NCBI RefSeq assembly: GCF_012530535.1
Contig: NZ_CP051299.1
Span: 2,294,001 to 2,358,000 of the forward strand
Length of the DNA stretch: 64,000 nt
Reading direction: 5' to 3'
Origin: Microcella flavibacter
GTDB lineage: Bacteria > Actinomycetota > Actinomycetes > Actinomycetales > Microbacteriaceae
A model generated the notes under the pieces. It was not told where the DNA came from. It saw only the letters and a program-made list of their open reading frames with translations, and did no database searches. The translations under genes and the position numbers were made by a program. The first letter of the stretch is position 1. Every line of letters starts with the position of its first letter. Shown one piece after another: positions 18,192 to 27,842 of this stretch.

Positions 18192-19238
18192 ATGAGCATC
18201 CTGGCCGATGTCGCGCGCATCGCGGGTGTGTCGAAGTCGACCGCCTCGCGGGCGCTCAGCGGGCGCGGCTACGTCTCCGACGACACCCGGCACCGCGTCG
18301 AGGCCGCCGCCGCCGAGCTCGGCTACGTCGTCTCCACGGCCGCGGCGAGCCTCGTCACCGGCCGCACGCGCAACGTCGGCGTGGTCATCCCGTACATCAA
18401 CCGCTGGTACTTCGGCGAGGTGCTCGAGGGCATCGAGTCGGCGCTCATCCGCGCGGGCTACGACCTGACCCTCTACCGGCTCAGCACCGACATCGACCTG
18501 CGCCGCCGGGTCTTCGACTACTTCCTCGTGCGCAAGCGCGTCGACGCCGTCATCTCCGTCGCCATCGCGCTCAGCCGGCACGAGGTGCAGATGCTCGAGG
18601 CGCTCGGCAAGCCGCTCGTCGGCATCGGCGGCCGCATCGACGGCATCCCCTCGCTCTCGATCGACGACGTCGAGACCGCGCGGCTCGCCACCGAGCACCT
18701 GCTGAGCCTCGGGCACACCCGCATCATGCACATCGGCGGCGATCAGAACGAGCAGATGGATTTCCGCGTGCACTCGCAGCGCTACGTCGGGTTCCGGCGC
18801 GCGCTCGACGCGGCCGGCATCGGGGTCGACGACGACTTCCGCGACGCCGACTTCTCCATCCAGGGCGGCTACGCCGCGGGCCTCGCCGTGCTCGGCGACC
18901 CGCGCACGCGCCCCACGGCGATCTTCGCGGGCTGCGATGAGATCGCCATCGGCATCATGACGGCCGCGCGACAGCTCGGCATCGCCATCCCGGCCGAGCT
19001 CTCGATCATCGGCGTCGACGGGCACCCGCTCGCCGAGATGCACGGCCTCACCACGGTCACGCAGAACCCCGGCGACCAGGGCCGGCGCGCGGTCGAGCTG
19101 CTGCTCGAGCAGCTCGAGGGGGCGCCCGCTGCGACGACGGATGCCGCGCCCGCGGAGGAGCACGTGGTGCTGCCGACGACGCTCACCGTGCGCACCTCCA
19201 CGGCGATGCGCCGCGAGCCGGCGACGTCGCGCGGCTGA
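18192..19238 (+). CDS. LacI-family regulator of the oligosaccharide importer
   Basis: 348-residue repressor: helix-turn-helix at the very N-terminus (LADVARIAGVSKSTASRALSG), hinge near TAAASLVTGRTRNVGVV, and a sugar-sensing domain with FAGCDEIAIGIMTAARQLG and IIGVDGHPLAEMHGLTTV. The ATG at 18192 follows GGAGGACC. It is divergent from the binding-protein gene with three palindromic candidate sites between. A related site precedes the GH13 gene at 38.3 kb, suggesting it controls a small alpha-glucoside regulon. The residue pattern does not tell the ligand. Confidence 0.9.
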   Translation: MSILADVARIAGVSKSTASRALSGRGYVSDDTRHRVEAAAAELGYVVSTAAASLVTGRTRNVGVVIPYINRWYFGEVLEGIESALIRAGYDLTLYRLSTDIDLRRRVFDYFLVRKRVDAVISVAIALSRHEVQMLEALGKPLVGIGGRIDGIPSLSIDDVETARLATEHLLSLGHTRIMHIGGDQNEQMDFRVHSQRYVGFRRALDAAGIGVDDDFRDADFSIQGGYAAGLAVLGDPRTRPTAIFAGCDEIAIGIMTAARQLGIAIPAELSIIGVDGHPLAEMHGLTTVTQNPGDQGRRAVELLLEQLEGAPAATTDAAPAEEHVVLPTTLTVRTSTAMRREPATSRG

Positions 19239-19340
19239 CGCCGGGCATCCCGCCGCCGCTCGCCCTGTGGGCGGGCCCCCACCGCGTCGACGCCCGCCGG
19301 CACCGCCGCGCCCGCCGGTGTCGAGCCCGGGAACGCCGAA

Positions 19341-19372
19341 GGGCGCCGCCCCGACGGATCGGAGCGGCGCCC
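19341..19372. terminator. Bidirectional terminator between LacI gene and rplL
   Basis: GGGCGCCGC and GCGGCGCCC form a perfect 9-bp stem with an inner CCGA/TCGG pairing, between the convergent ends of the regulator gene and rplL. Confidence 0.7.
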
Positions 19373-19399
19373 TGGGTGCCCCGCGATGCGGGGCGGGGA

Positions 19400-19783
19400 C
19401 TACTTGAGCGTGACGGTGGCGCCGGCGGCCTCGAGCTGGCCCTTGGCCTTCTCGGCGGTCTCCTTGTTGGCACCCTCGATGACGGTCGCGGGGGCGCCGT
19501 CGACGAGCGCCTTCGCCTCGCCGAGGCCGAGGCTCGTGAGCGCGCGGACCTCCTTGATGACCTGGATCTTCTTCTCGCCGGCGGCCTCGAGGACGACGTC
19601 GAAGGAATCCTTCTCCTCGACCTCCTCGGCGGCAGCGGCGGGGCCGGCGGCAGCGGCGACCGCGACGGGCGCGGCGGCGGTGACCTCGAAGACCTCTTCG
19701 AACTTCTTCACGAACTCGCTGAGCTCGATGAGCGAGAGCTCCTTGAACGCCTCGATGAGCTCGTCGGTGGTGAGCTTGGCCAT
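19400..19783 (-). CDS. rplL: 50S ribosomal protein L7/L12
   Basis: 127-residue acidic stalk protein of the large ribosomal subunit, which recruits elongation and initiation factors. The N-terminal dimerisation segment [19 protein letters not shown] is followed by an Ala-rich hinge and the C-terminal factor-binding domain with [20 protein letters not shown]. Length and order match the family exactly. It lies 47 bp downstream of rplJ in the usual rplJ-rplL operon. Confidence 0.98.
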   Translation of the reverse strand: MAKLTTDELIEAFKELSLIELSEFVKKFEEVFEVTAAAPVAVAAAAGPAAAAEEVEEKDSFDVVLEAAGEKKIQVIKEVRALTSLGLGEAKALVDGAPATVIEGANKETAEKAKGQLEAAGATVTLK

Positions 19784-19830
19784 GATTGTCTCCTTCTGGT
19801 TGTTTCTCGTCGTGAACCGGTCAGCTGAGA

Positions 19831-20346
19831 TCAGCTGCCGGACTCCTGCTTCTGCCGCAGCGCGTCAACGGCGCGGGCGGCCTGCGCCAGCGGCGCGTTG
19901 AACATGTACGCGGCACCGAACAGCGAGGCCTTGACGGCACCGGCGAGCTTCGCCAGCACCACCTCCCGGCTCTCGAGCTCGGCGAGCTTCATGACCTCGG
20001 CGGCGTCGAGCGGGTTACCGTCGAAGTAACCGCCCTTCACAACGAGGCTGGGGTTTGCCTTGGCAAAGTCGCGCAGAGCCTTCGCGACGGTGACGGGGTC
20101 ACCGCTCACGAACGCGATCGCGGAGGGGCCGGCGAGCATGTCATCGAGCGAGTCGATGCCTGCCTGGTTGGCCGCGATCTTGGTCAGCGTGTTCTTCACC
20201 ACGGCGTACGACGCGTCTGCAGCGATGGTCGTGCGCAGCTGCTTGAGCTGGGCCACCGTGAGACCGCGGTACTCGGTGAGCAGAACGGCGGTCGAGCTGG
20301 AGAAGAGTTCCTTCAGCTCGGCGACCGTTGCTTCCTTGTTCGCCAT
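19831..20346 (-). CDS. rplJ: 50S ribosomal protein L10
   Basis: 171-residue base of the ribosomal stalk that binds 23S rRNA and the L7/L12 dimers. The N-terminus [18 protein letters not shown] and the motif [18 protein letters not shown] are typical. The ATG at 20346 is preceded by a CCGTAAGGAGCACC-type ribosome site. It is first in the rplJ-rplL operon. A leader of about 250 nt with a hairpin lies upstream; L10 operons are classically autoregulated through such leaders by the L10-L12 complex. Confidence 0.98.
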   Translation of the reverse strand: MANKEATVAELKELFSSSTAVLLTEYRGLTVAQLKQLRTTIAADASYAVVKNTLTKIAANQAGIDSLDDMLAGPSAIAFVSGDPVTVAKALRDFAKANPSLVVKGGYFDGNPLDAAEVMKLAELESREVVLAKLAGAVKASLFGAAYMFNAPLAQAARAVDALRQKQESGS

Positions 20347-20600
20347 GGTGCTCCTTACGGTTGTCGTGGGTGTTCACCATCGACTCCGGGAACCCGGCCG
20401 CGAAACGACGAAAGCTCCGGCGCAGGCGCACGGAGCTTCTTCGCCCCGCGCACCCGATGGGTGGGATGCGGAGCGGATCTCTTCTGTGTCACCTGCGCGG
20501 GCCCTCGCCGACCTCGATGATGAGGAGCGAGCCTTCGACCGGCGCTCCCGCCCGAGTTCGCACTCGAGCCGGGCACGCCGATAGCCGGCGGTCTTTGGCA
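20347..20600 (-). promoter_or_regulatory. rplJ 5' leader (candidate L10 leader RNA)
   Basis: The transcript predicted from the promoter at 20607-20635 would have about 250 nt before the rplJ start. It contains the hairpin AAGCTCCG / CGGAGCTT (20412-20438, perfect 8-bp stem). Position and size fit the L10-binding autoregulatory leader known from other bacteria. The kink-turn itself was not traced. Confidence 0.55.
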
Positions 20601-20606
20601 GAGGCC

Positions 20607-20635
20607 AGAGTACGGCAGACCGGGCTGCGCGCCAA
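20607..20635 (-). promoter_or_regulatory. rplJ-rplL promoter
   Basis: On the minus strand, TTGGCG (-35), a 17-bp spacer and TACTCT (-10) form a good housekeeping-sigma promoter directing the rplJ leader. Confidence 0.6.
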
Positions 20636-20679
20636 ATCGTGCGCCGGGCATCCCGTCGCCGCAGCGCGCGCCGCACGGG

Positions 20680-21525
20680 TCAGACGTGGTCGAGCCAGCT
20701 GTGCTGCGGGTCGTAGCCGAGGTCGCGGCGGGCGGCGTCGATCGACAGCAGGGTCTCGCGGCCCTCGACCGGGCGGCTGAGGGGCACCTCGGGGAACTCC
20801 TCGGCCATCAGCTCGGCGCTGTCGCGCCGCATCGTCGTGTCGGCCGCGGCGATGATGTACGTCGCGTAGTGGTCGCGCTCGACGGCGAGCGCCCGCTCGA
20901 CCGCCTGGGCGCCGTCGCGGCGGTCGATGTAGCCCCACAGGTTCCAGCGACGCACGCTCGCGTCGTCCTGCCAGGAGGGGTACTCGGCGTAGTCCTCGAT
21001 CGCCATGACGTTGCTGAACCGCAGGCCGGTGATCGTGAGGCCGGGGGTGAGGCGCATGAGCTTCGTCGCCAGCTCCTCCTCGAGGTGCTTGCCGACCGCG
21101 TACATGTAGTTCGGGCGGGTCTCGGCGACCTCGTCGATCGGGGCGTACGGCGGCGCCTCGGTGAGCGGAAGGCCGAGCAGCGTCTCGCTCGAGGCGTGCA
21201 CGATGCGGCGCACCCCCGCGCGGCGCGCGGCCTGGAAGACGTTGATCGTCATCGCCAGGTTGTCCTGCAGCAGCGCGGTGTCGGGGCGCAGGCCGGGCGC
21301 GGGCGTCGCGGCGAGGTGCACGATCGCGTCGAGGCCGTCGTGGCGCTCGTCGACGCCGGCGATCGCGTCGGCGACCTGGCCGTAGTCGGTCATGTCGATC
21401 TGCACGAAGCCGGTGCCTCGTTCGCCGCGCGAGTCGAATCCGACGACCGTGTGGCCGGCCTCGCGCAGGCGCTCGACGACGGCGACGCCGAGCTTGCCGC
21501 TGGAACCGGTGACGACGATGCGCAT
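20680..21525 (-). CDS. NAD-dependent epimerase/dehydratase family protein
   Basis: 281-residue extended short-chain dehydrogenase. The N-terminal Rossmann motif is TGSSGKLG (usual form TGxxGxxG), followed by DMTDYGQVADA and VHLAATPAPG. The catalytic Tyr and Lys are in YMYAVGK with the upstream Ser in HASSE. The preferred sugar or nucleotide-sugar substrate cannot be told. ATG at 21525. It stands alone between the ribosomal operon and a two-component system on the same strand. Confidence 0.87.
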   Translation of the reverse strand: MRIVVTGSSGKLGVAVVERLREAGHTVVGFDSRGERGTGFVQIDMTDYGQVADAIAGVDERHDGLDAIVHLAATPAPGLRPDTALLQDNLAMTINVFQAARRAGVRRIVHASSETLLGLPLTEAPPYAPIDEVAETRPNYMYAVGKHLEEELATKLMRLTPGLTITGLRFSNVMAIEDYAEYPSWQDDASVRRWNLWGYIDRRDGAQAVERALAVERDHYATYIIAAADTTMRRDSAELMAEEFPEVPLSRPVEGRETLLSIDAARRDLGYDPQHSWLDHV

Positions 21526-21580
21526 GAGGGCCTCTCGGGGGTCGATCGGGGGCGCCGGGCGCTCCCGGGCCGCGGCGAGC

Positions 21581-23086
21581 CTAGCCCTCGGCGCTGGGCG
21601 GATCGCTCAGGCCGGGCGCCGCCGCGGCCGGGGCCGGCGTCTCCGCCGCGACCGCCTGATCGCCCGCCCCGCGCGGCAGCGAGATGCGGAACACCGTCTC
21701 CCCCGGCCGCGAGGCGACGGTGACCTCGCCGCGGTGGGCGGCGACGACCCCCGCGACGATCGCGAGACCGAGCCCCGTCGAGCCGGTGGCGCGCGAGCGC
21801 GAGGTGTCGGCGCGGGCGAAGCGCTCGAACAGCACCGGCATGATCTCGGGCGGGATGCCCGGGCCGGTGTCGGTGATCGTGACGAGCGCGCGCCCCTCGA
21901 GCGACCCGAGCGCCGCGGTGACGCGCGTGCCCGCGGGGGTGTGCACCCGCGCGTTGGCCAGCAGGTTGGCGACGACTTGGTGCAGTCGATGCGGGTCGCC
22001 GGTGACGATCACCGGCGTCTCGGGCACCCGCACCTCCCACTCGTGCTCGTCGCTCGTCGCCCGCGCATCCGCCACCGCGTCGACGAGCACCCGGCCGAGG
22101 TCGACGGCATCGCGGCGCAGGGCGCTGCCCTCGTCGAGCCGGGCGAGCAGGAGGAGATCCTCGACGAGCGCGGTCATCCGCACCGATTCGGACTCGATGC
22201 GGCTGAGCGCATGCCGGATGTCGTCGGGCAGCGCGTGCCCGCTGCGGCGGGTGAGCTCGGAGTAGCCGCGGATGGCGGCGAGCGGGGTGCGCAGCTCGTG
22301 GCTCGCGTCGGCGACGAAGCGGCGCACCTTCTGCTCGCTCGCCTGGCGGGCGTCGAAGGCCGACTGCACGTGCTCGAGCATGCGCCGGAACGCGCCGCCG
22401 AGCTGGCCCACCTCGGTGTCGGGATCGGTCGGCAGCTCGGGGATGCGCTCGGCGAGGGCGACGGTGCCGCGGTCGAGCGGCAGGGTCGCGACCTCGGTGG
22501 CCGTCTCGCGGATGCGGCGCAGCGGGCGGAGGCCGACCTTCACGACCTCGCGGCCGAGCACCGCCGCGACGACGAGCGTGCCGACGAGCACGGCCGAGAT
22601 GACGGCGCCGAGCCGCGCGATCGTGATCGTGACGTCGCGGGTCGAGAGGCCGACGACGAGCGCGGACTCGTCGTCGAGCGGCACGGCGAGCACGCGGAAC
22701 TCGCCCAGCCCGCCGGGGAACCGCAGCGTGCGCGGGCTCTCGATCACGGCGCCCGTGAGCACCTCGAGCTGCGCGCCGGTGAGGGGACGCTCGCGCAGGT
22801 CGCTGTCGAGGTAGGCCGCGCTCGCGCCGCCCCCCGCGCCGACGACGCCGATGAGTGTCTCGACGGGGATGCCGCGGCCGTCGAAGCCGAAGACCTCCTC
22901 GCCGGCGGCGCCCGCGGCGACCTGCCGGATGCGCTGCGCGGTGTCGCGCAGCTCCTGGTCGAGCTGGTCGACGAGGTTGGCGCGCAGGAAGACGACGCTC
23001 AGCACGCCGATGCCGAGGGTGGCGAAGGCGAGGAGGGCGAGGACGCCGGCGATCAGCCGCTGCTGCAGCGACCAGCCGTCGATCAT
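21581..23086 (-). CDS. Two-component sensor histidine kinase
   Basis: 501-residue membrane sensor. Two transmembrane helices (about residues 10-32 and 155-178) flank an extracytoplasmic sensor region of about 120 residues, then a HAMP linker, the phospho-acceptor H-box ADASHELRTPLAAIRGYSEL, N-box VVANLLANARVHTP, and G boxes DTGPGIP and GSTGLGLAIV. The ATG at 23086 overlaps the response-regulator stop (ATGA). The layout is that of actinobacterial MprB/TcrY-type kinases. The signal is unknown. Confidence 0.93.
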   Translation of the reverse strand: MIDGWSLQQRLIAGVLALLAFATLGIGVLSVVFLRANLVDQLDQELRDTAQRIRQVAAGAAGEEVFGFDGRGIPVETLIGVVGAGGGASAAYLDSDLRERPLTGAQLEVLTGAVIESPRTLRFPGGLGEFRVLAVPLDDESALVVGLSTRDVTITIARLGAVISAVLVGTLVVAAVLGREVVKVGLRPLRRIRETATEVATLPLDRGTVALAERIPELPTDPDTEVGQLGGAFRRMLEHVQSAFDARQASEQKVRRFVADASHELRTPLAAIRGYSELTRRSGHALPDDIRHALSRIESESVRMTALVEDLLLLARLDEGSALRRDAVDLGRVLVDAVADARATSDEHEWEVRVPETPVIVTGDPHRLHQVVANLLANARVHTPAGTRVTAALGSLEGRALVTITDTGPGIPPEIMPVLFERFARADTSRSRATGSTGLGLAIVAGVVAAHRGEVTVASRPGETVFRISLPRGAGDQAVAAETPAPAAAAPGLSDPPSAEG

Positions 23087-23838
23087 CCCGCGGCCGGCTT
23101 GATGAGGTACCCGACCCCGCGGACGGTGTGGATCATGGGCGGCCCGAGGGTGTCGATCTTCTTGCGCAGGTACGAGATGTAGATCTCGACGATGCTCGAG
23201 CGACCGCCGAAGTCGTAGCTCCACACCCGGTCGAGGATCTGCGCCTTGCTGAGCACGCGGCGCGGGTTGCGCATGAGGTACCGCAGCAGCTCGAATTCGG
23301 TGGCGGTGAGCTCGACCTCCTTCTCGCCGCGACGCACCTCGTAGCTCTCCTCGTTGAGCACGAGGTCGCCGACGTGCAGCTCGGGGTCGGGGCGCTCGCT
23401 GATCACCATGGCGCTGCGGCGGATGAGGCCGCGCAGGCGGGCGACGAGCTCCTCGAGGCTGAAGGGCTTGGTGACGTAGTCGTCGCCGCCCGCGGTGAGG
23501 CCGACGACACGATCGTCGACCGAGTCCTTCGCGGTGAGGAAGAGCACCGGCACGTCGCGGCCGTCGGTGCGCATGCGGCGCAGCACCTCGAGCCCGTCGA
23601 TGTCGGGCAGCATGATGTCGAGCACGACGACGTCGGGGGCGAACTCGCGGCCGTGCTGCAGGGCGTCCTGCCCGGTCAGCGCCGTGCGCACCTCCCAGCC
23701 CTCGTACCGCAGGGCCATCGAGACGAGGTCGGCGAGCGAGGGCTCGTCATCGACCACGAGCGCCCGGATCGGCGAGCCGTCGGCGTGCGTGAGACGGGCG
23801 GAGGCGGCGGGCTCGAGGGACGCGTCGGGGGCGGACAT
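23083..23838 (-). CDS. OmpR/PhoB-family response regulator
   Basis: 251-residue regulator: receiver domain with acidic pair DDEPSL, phospho-accepting Asp in VVLDIMLPDIDG, Thr and Lys in LFLTAKDS, then a winged-helix DNA-binding domain with TATEFELLRYLMRNPRRVLS and a C-terminal VRGVGYLI. ATG at 23838. Translationally coupled to the kinase gene and therefore its partner. An N-terminal extension of about 25 residues precedes the receiver domain. Targets are not evident in the window. Confidence 0.95.
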   Translation of the reverse strand: MSAPDASLEPAASARLTHADGSPIRALVVDDEPSLADLVSMALRYEGWEVRTALTGQDALQHGREFAPDVVVLDIMLPDIDGLEVLRRMRTDGRDVPVLFLTAKDSVDDRVVGLTAGGDDYVTKPFSLEELVARLRGLIRRSAMVISERPDPELHVGDLVLNEESYEVRRGEKEVELTATEFELLRYLMRNPRRVLSKAQILDRVWSYDFGGRSSIVEIYISYLRKKIDTLGPPMIHTVRGVGYLIKPAAG

Positions 23839-23906
23839 GTCTCCAGTCTGCCCCTCGACCTATGAGGCGGCTTGGAGCCCGCCCGATGAGCGCTCAGCGC
23901 CCGGGC

Positions 23907-24587
23907 TCACGGGGGGACGACGCCGGTCCCCCAGGCAGGGGACTCCCGCCGCGCGAGCCGCGCGAAGCGCACGAGCCCGAACAGCACCAGCCAGCCGATG
24001 CCGATCGAGGTGGCGACGAGCTCGAGGTGGCTGCCGAAGCGGTCGTTCCAGCGCAGCAGCGACAGCAGCCCGCCGACGCCCGCGACGAGCGCCACCGAGA
24101 CCGCGGCCGAGAGCGACAGGCGCGACAGCAGCCGGTGCCCCGGCGCGAACGCCACCTGCAGCATCGCCCAGGCGGCCGCGGCGAAGGCGACGACCGCCGA
24201 GAGCGTGTGCACGAAGTCCTGCACGGTGAAGGTCGGGCCCACCGGTAGCGGGCAGCCGGCGGTGCAGGGCACCTGCGAGGCGACGAGGAAGCCCGCGCAC
24301 GCCACCACCAGGCTCGCGGCGGGGCGGCCGGCCCGCAGCCCCGGCGTCGCGCTGCGCAGGTCGCGCACGGCCCAGGCGATGAGCACGCCGCCCGCGACGA
24401 GCAGCAGCAGGGCGACCTCGAACGCGAGCGCGGTGGGCTCGCCATCGGCTCCGAGCTCGCTCACGTACAGCTCGCGCGGCACGGTCAGGCGCGCCGCCCA
24501 GATGACGACGAGGGATGCCAGCACGAGGCCCGCGCCGAGAAGGGCCATCACGGCGTCGCGGCGACGGCCGGGGATGCGACCGGGCAC
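23907..24587 (-). CDS. DUF998-like integral membrane protein
   Basis: 226-residue protein with about six hydrophobic helices and short loops. One loop holds two nearby cysteines (PCTAGCPLPVGPT), followed by VQDFVHTLSAV. The arrangement resembles DUF998 proteins, whose function is unknown. The GTG start at 24587 lies 3 bp after the stop of the next gene, so the pair is probably co-transcribed; an ATG at 24548 would shorten the N-terminus by 13 residues. Confidence 0.75.
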   Translation of the reverse strand: MPGRIPGRRRDAVMALLGAGLVLASLVVIWAARLTVPRELYVSELGADGEPTALAFEVALLLLVAGGVLIAWAVRDLRSATPGLRAGRPAASLVVACAGFLVASQVPCTAGCPLPVGPTFTVQDFVHTLSAVVAFAAAAWAMLQVAFAPGHRLLSRLSLSAAVSVALVAGVGGLLSLLRWNDRFGSHLELVATSIGIGWLVLFGLVRFARLARRESPAWGTGVVPP

Positions 24588-24590
24588 GGG

Positions 24591-25301
24591 TCAGCGCGCT
24601 CGCGCCGAGACGGACTCGGCCGGAGCATCCCCCGCGCCCCGCTGCCCGACGCGCGACCGCGACAGGCGCACGATGCCCGCCCCGACGAGACCGATGACGG
24701 CCGCGATGAGGATGACGTAGAAGGCGACGGAGAGGTAGCCGTTGGCGGAGGTGTCGGGGTTGAGGAAGGGGTACGGGTACCAGGCGCCGTCGAGCACCGG
24801 GTCGTAGACGAGCGGGCCGCGCACGAGCGTGTACACGGCCCAGACGAGGGGGAAGGCGATGATCGCGATGACGGCTCGCCACTCGAGCGGGCGACGGCCC
24901 GGCCCGAACAGCCAGTCGACCAGCATGTACAGCGGGCCCCACACGTGCAGGATCTCGTTCGACCAGTCGAGGGTGGCGCCCTGCGGCAGTTCGATGCCGC
25001 GCAGCAGCAGGTTGTAGACGATGCCCGTCGTCACCATGTACGTCGTCACCGCGGCGCGCAGCACGAGCAGCCACGTCGGCGTGCGGCCGAGCAGGGTCGC
25101 CCCGATCGCCATCGTCAGCACGACCACGGCGGCGGCGTTCGACTCGACGGTGAAGAAGCTGAAGAAGTTCGTCAGCCGGAAGGCGGTGTCGGTGAGCCCC
25201 TCCCGCTGCCAGAACGCGAGCGAGGTGACGATCTGGCCCGCGATCGCGGCCCCGATCGCGAGGAGGGCGACCGCGCGCAGCGCGGAGAAGGCGAGGCTCA
25301 C
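24591..25301 (-). CDS. Pr6Pr-family membrane protein
   Basis: About 236 residues with six predicted membrane helices. Family-like segments are NFFSFFTVESN near the start, TTGIVYNLLL, HVWGPLYMLVDWLF and YPYPFLNP. Pr6Pr proteins are poorly understood relatives of the FAR-17/AIG1 six-helix family. The GTG at 25301 begins just before the first helix and is preferred; the frame is open to a GTG at 25388, which would add a hydrophilic tail unusual for the family. The start is uncertain. Confidence 0.78.
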   Translation of the reverse strand: MSLAFSALRAVALLAIGAAIAGQIVTSLAFWQREGLTDTAFRLTNFFSFFTVESNAAAVVVLTMAIGATLLGRTPTWLLVLRAAVTTYMVTTGIVYNLLLRGIELPQGATLDWSNEILHVWGPLYMLVDWLFGPGRRPLEWRAVIAIIAFPLVWAVYTLVRGPLVYDPVLDGAWYPYPFLNPDTSANGYLSVAFYVILIAAVIGLVGAGIVRLSRSRVGQRGAGDAPAESVSARAR

Positions 25302-25462
25302 GGCGGGGTCTTTCGTCCAGGGCGGCGGCGCCGCTGAGCACGATGCTAAACGGCGCTCCTGCTCGACGGGGAGGAATTCGTCGAACACTCGTGACGGGAG
25401 CGAAACACGCGGGGCGCTCCGGCGCGGTTGACTGGGGTCTTCCGGTTCGAGAGGGGTTGTCG

Positions 25463-26425
25463 ATGGCGACGATGCAGGCGATGGTGGCGACGGGTCTCGG
25501 CGGGATCGAGGTGCTCGAGCGGGCCGAGGTGCCGATGCCGGTGCGGGCGAACGCCGAGGTGATCGTCAAGGTCATGGCCGCCGGCGTCAACCCGATCGAT
25601 GCCAAGACCCGCGCGGGCCGCGGCGTCTCCGCCGCGATCGACCGCTTCCCCGCCGTGCTCGGCTACGACCTCGCCGGCGTCGTCGTCGAGTCGCCCTACG
25701 AGGCGCACCCCCTCACGCCCGGCACCCCCGTGTACGGCATGACGATGGTGCCCCGGTTCGGCGGCACCTACGCCGAGTACGCCGCGGTGCCCGCCGCGTT
25801 CCTCTCCCCCAAGCCGAGCTCGCTGAGCTTCGACGAGGCCGCCGCCCTGCCGCTCGCCGCCCTCACCGCCTGGGGCATGGTCGTCGACGTCGCGCGGGCC
25901 CACGAGGGGCAGCGGATGCTCATCCACGCCGGCGCCGGCGGTGTCGGGCACCTCGCCGTGCAGCTCGCGGCGTACTTCGGCGCCGAGGTGATCGCCACCT
26001 GCTCGACCCGCAATGTCTCGTTCGTGCGCGAGCTCGGCGCCGCCCGGGTCATCGACTACACGCAGCACCGCTTCGAGGAGGAGGTCTCGGGCGTCGACGT
26101 CGTCATCGACCTCATCGGCGACGCCCACGACGGCACGGGCACGCGCTCGCTGCAGGCGATGCGCCCGGGCGGGCTGCTCGTCAACGCCCCCACGGGCAGC
26201 TGGCCGACCGTCATCGACGACGCCGCGGCGGCCGGGATGCGCGCCACCGGGTACAAGGTGGCGCCGAGCGCGGCGACCCTCGCCGTCATGACCCGCATGA
26301 TCGAGGCGGGCGACCTGCGCGTGCACGTCGACCGCACCTTCCCGCTCGCCGAGGTCGCCGACGCGCACACCCTGCTCGAGGAGGGGCGCACCCGCGGCAA
26401 GCTCGTGCTGCACGTGTCCGACTAG
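25463..26425 (+). CDS. NADP-dependent quinone oxidoreductase-type alcohol dehydrogenase
   Basis: 320-residue medium-chain dehydrogenase. The N-terminal GroES-like fold contains VMAAGVNPIDAKTRAG and VLGYDLAGVV, and the Rossmann part carries HAGAGGVGHLAVQLA. The catalytic zinc cysteine and structural zinc loop of classical alcohol dehydrogenases are absent, which places it with quinone oxidoreductases. The ATG at 25463 follows GAGAGGGG. It is a single gene, divergent from the Pr6Pr gene and convergent with rplA. Confidence 0.88.
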   Translation: MATMQAMVATGLGGIEVLERAEVPMPVRANAEVIVKVMAAGVNPIDAKTRAGRGVSAAIDRFPAVLGYDLAGVVVESPYEAHPLTPGTPVYGMTMVPRFGGTYAEYAAVPAAFLSPKPSSLSFDEAAALPLAALTAWGMVVDVARAHEGQRMLIHAGAGGVGHLAVQLAAYFGAEVIATCSTRNVSFVRELGAARVIDYTQHRFEEEVSGVDVVIDLIGDAHDGTGTRSLQAMRPGGLLVNAPTGSWPTVIDDAAAAGMRATGYKVAPSAATLAVMTRMIEAGDLRVHVDRTFPLAEVADAHTLLEEGRTRGKLVLHVSD

Positions 26426-26441
26426 TCCGTCCGCGCACGAC

Positions 26442-26469
26442 GAAGGCCCCGTCTCACGACGGGGCCTTC
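26442..26469. terminator. Bidirectional terminator between oxidoreductase gene and rplA
   Basis: GAAGGCCCCGTC, loop TCAC, GACGGGGCCTTC: a perfect 12-bp stem in the 62-bp gap between convergent genes. Confidence 0.8.
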
Positions 26470-26487
26470 GAGGTGGTGCGGGACTGA

Positions 26488-27177
26488 CTAGAGCGCGTTG
26501 ACGTCGAGCGGGATGCCCGGGCCGAACGTGGTCGAGACGGTGCCCTTGTGCACGTAGCGGCCCTTCGAGCTCGAGGGCTTGAGGCGCAGCACCTCGTCGA
26601 GCGCGGCGCGCAGGTTCTCGTTGAGCTGGTCCTCCGAGAACGCGGTCTTGCCGATGATGAAGTGCACGTTGGCGTGCTTGTCGACGCGGAACTCGATCTT
26701 GCCGCCCTTGATCTCGGTCACGGCCTTGGCCACGTCCGGGGTCACGGTGCCGGTCTTCGGGTTGGGCATGAGGCCGCGGGGGCCGAGCACCTTGCCGAGT
26801 CGACCGACCTGGCCCATGAGCTCGGGCGTCGAGACGGCCGAGTCGAAGGCGGTGTAGCCGCCGGCGACCTTCTCGATGAGCTCGGCGCCGCCGACCTCGT
26901 CGGCGCCGGCTGCGATGGCCGCCTCGGCCGCGGGGCCGGTGGCGAACACGATGACGCGGGCGGTCTTTCCGGTGCCGTGGGGCAGGTTGACGGTGCCGCG
27001 CACCATCTGGTCGGCCTTACGGGGGTCGACGCCGAGCTTGAGCGCGACCTCGACGGTCGAGTCGAACTTCTTCGAGCCGGTGTCACGGGCGACCGTGACG
27101 GCCTCCGTGGGGGTGTAGAACTTGCCGGCCTCGATCTTCTCGGCCGCGGCGCGGTACGCCTTGGACTTCTGTGCCAT
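26488..27177 (-). CDS. rplA: 50S ribosomal protein L1
   Basis: 229-residue large-subunit protein forming the L1 stalk that moves deacylated tRNA. Signature segments visible are [21 protein letters not shown]-type sequence, [11 protein letters not shown], and [17 protein letters not shown]. The ATG at 27177 follows CAGGAGCA. It is the last gene of the secE-nusG-rplK-rplA cluster; L1 typically represses its own operon mRNA. Confidence 0.98.
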   Translation of the reverse strand: MAQKSKAYRAAAEKIEAGKFYTPTEAVTVARDTGSKKFDSTVEVALKLGVDPRKADQMVRGTVNLPHGTGKTARVIVFATGPAAEAAIAAGADEVGGAELIEKVAGGYTAFDSAVSTPELMGQVGRLGKVLGPRGLMPNPKTGTVTPDVAKAVTEIKGGKIEFRVDKHANVHFIIGKTAFSEDQLNENLRAALDEVLRLKPSSSKGRYVHKGTVSTTFGPGIPLDVNAL

Positions 27178-27260
27178 GTTGATGCTCCTGTGCTGAGTTC
27201 GCGGTGAATCGTGAGCCTGGCTGGCTCTCCCGCTGAGTGGAAAAGGTGGGGTGGCGCTGA

Positions 27261-27689
27261 CTACTCGACCGTGATGCCCATCGACCGGGCGGTGCCGGCG
27301 ATGATCTTCTCGGCCGCGGCGATGTCGTTCGCGTTGAGGTCGGCCTGCTTCTGCTCGGCGATGGCGCGCACCTGCTCCTTGGTGAGCTTCGCGACCTTGA
27401 CGGTGTGCGGGGTAGACGACCCCTTCTGCACGCCGGCGGCCTTCTTGATGAGCTCGGCCGCGGGGGGCGTCTTGAGGATGAACGTGAACGAGCGGTCCTC
27501 GTAGACCGTGATCTCCACCGGGATCACGTTGCCGCGCTGCGACTCGGTCGCGGCGTTGTAGGCCTTGCAGAACTCCATGATGTTCACGCCGTGCTGACCC
27601 AGCGCGGGACCAATGGGCGGGGCGGGGTTCGCCGCGCCGGCGTTGATCTGCAGCTTGATCAGGCCCGTGACCTTCTTCTTCGGTGCCAT
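27261..27689 (-). CDS. rplK: 50S ribosomal protein L11
   Basis: 142-residue protein of the GTPase-associated centre, binding 23S rRNA beside L10. It begins [20 protein letters not shown], has [19 protein letters not shown] and the C-terminal GTARSMGI signature. The ATG at 27689 follows GAAGGAAG; a nine-codon upstream extension of the frame is not used. Same-strand order with nusG upstream and rplA downstream is canonical. Confidence 0.98.
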   Translation of the reverse strand: MAPKKKVTGLIKLQINAGAANPAPPIGPALGQHGVNIMEFCKAYNAATESQRGNVIPVEITVYEDRSFTFILKTPPAAELIKKAAGVQKGSSTPHTVKVAKLTKEQVRAIAEQKQADLNANDIAAAEKIIAGTARSMGITVE

Positions 27690-27842
27690 GTCGTCTTCCT
27701 TCGTGTCGTGCGGCATCCGCGGTGGATGCTGCGCTCCCGCCTGCTCGCCCGTTGCGAGCCGCGGTAGTGATGGGGGGCCGCGAGGGCCCAGGGGAGTCTA
27801 GACCATGCGGCGCCGGGCGCCGATGGTCGGATCGTGCGGGGG

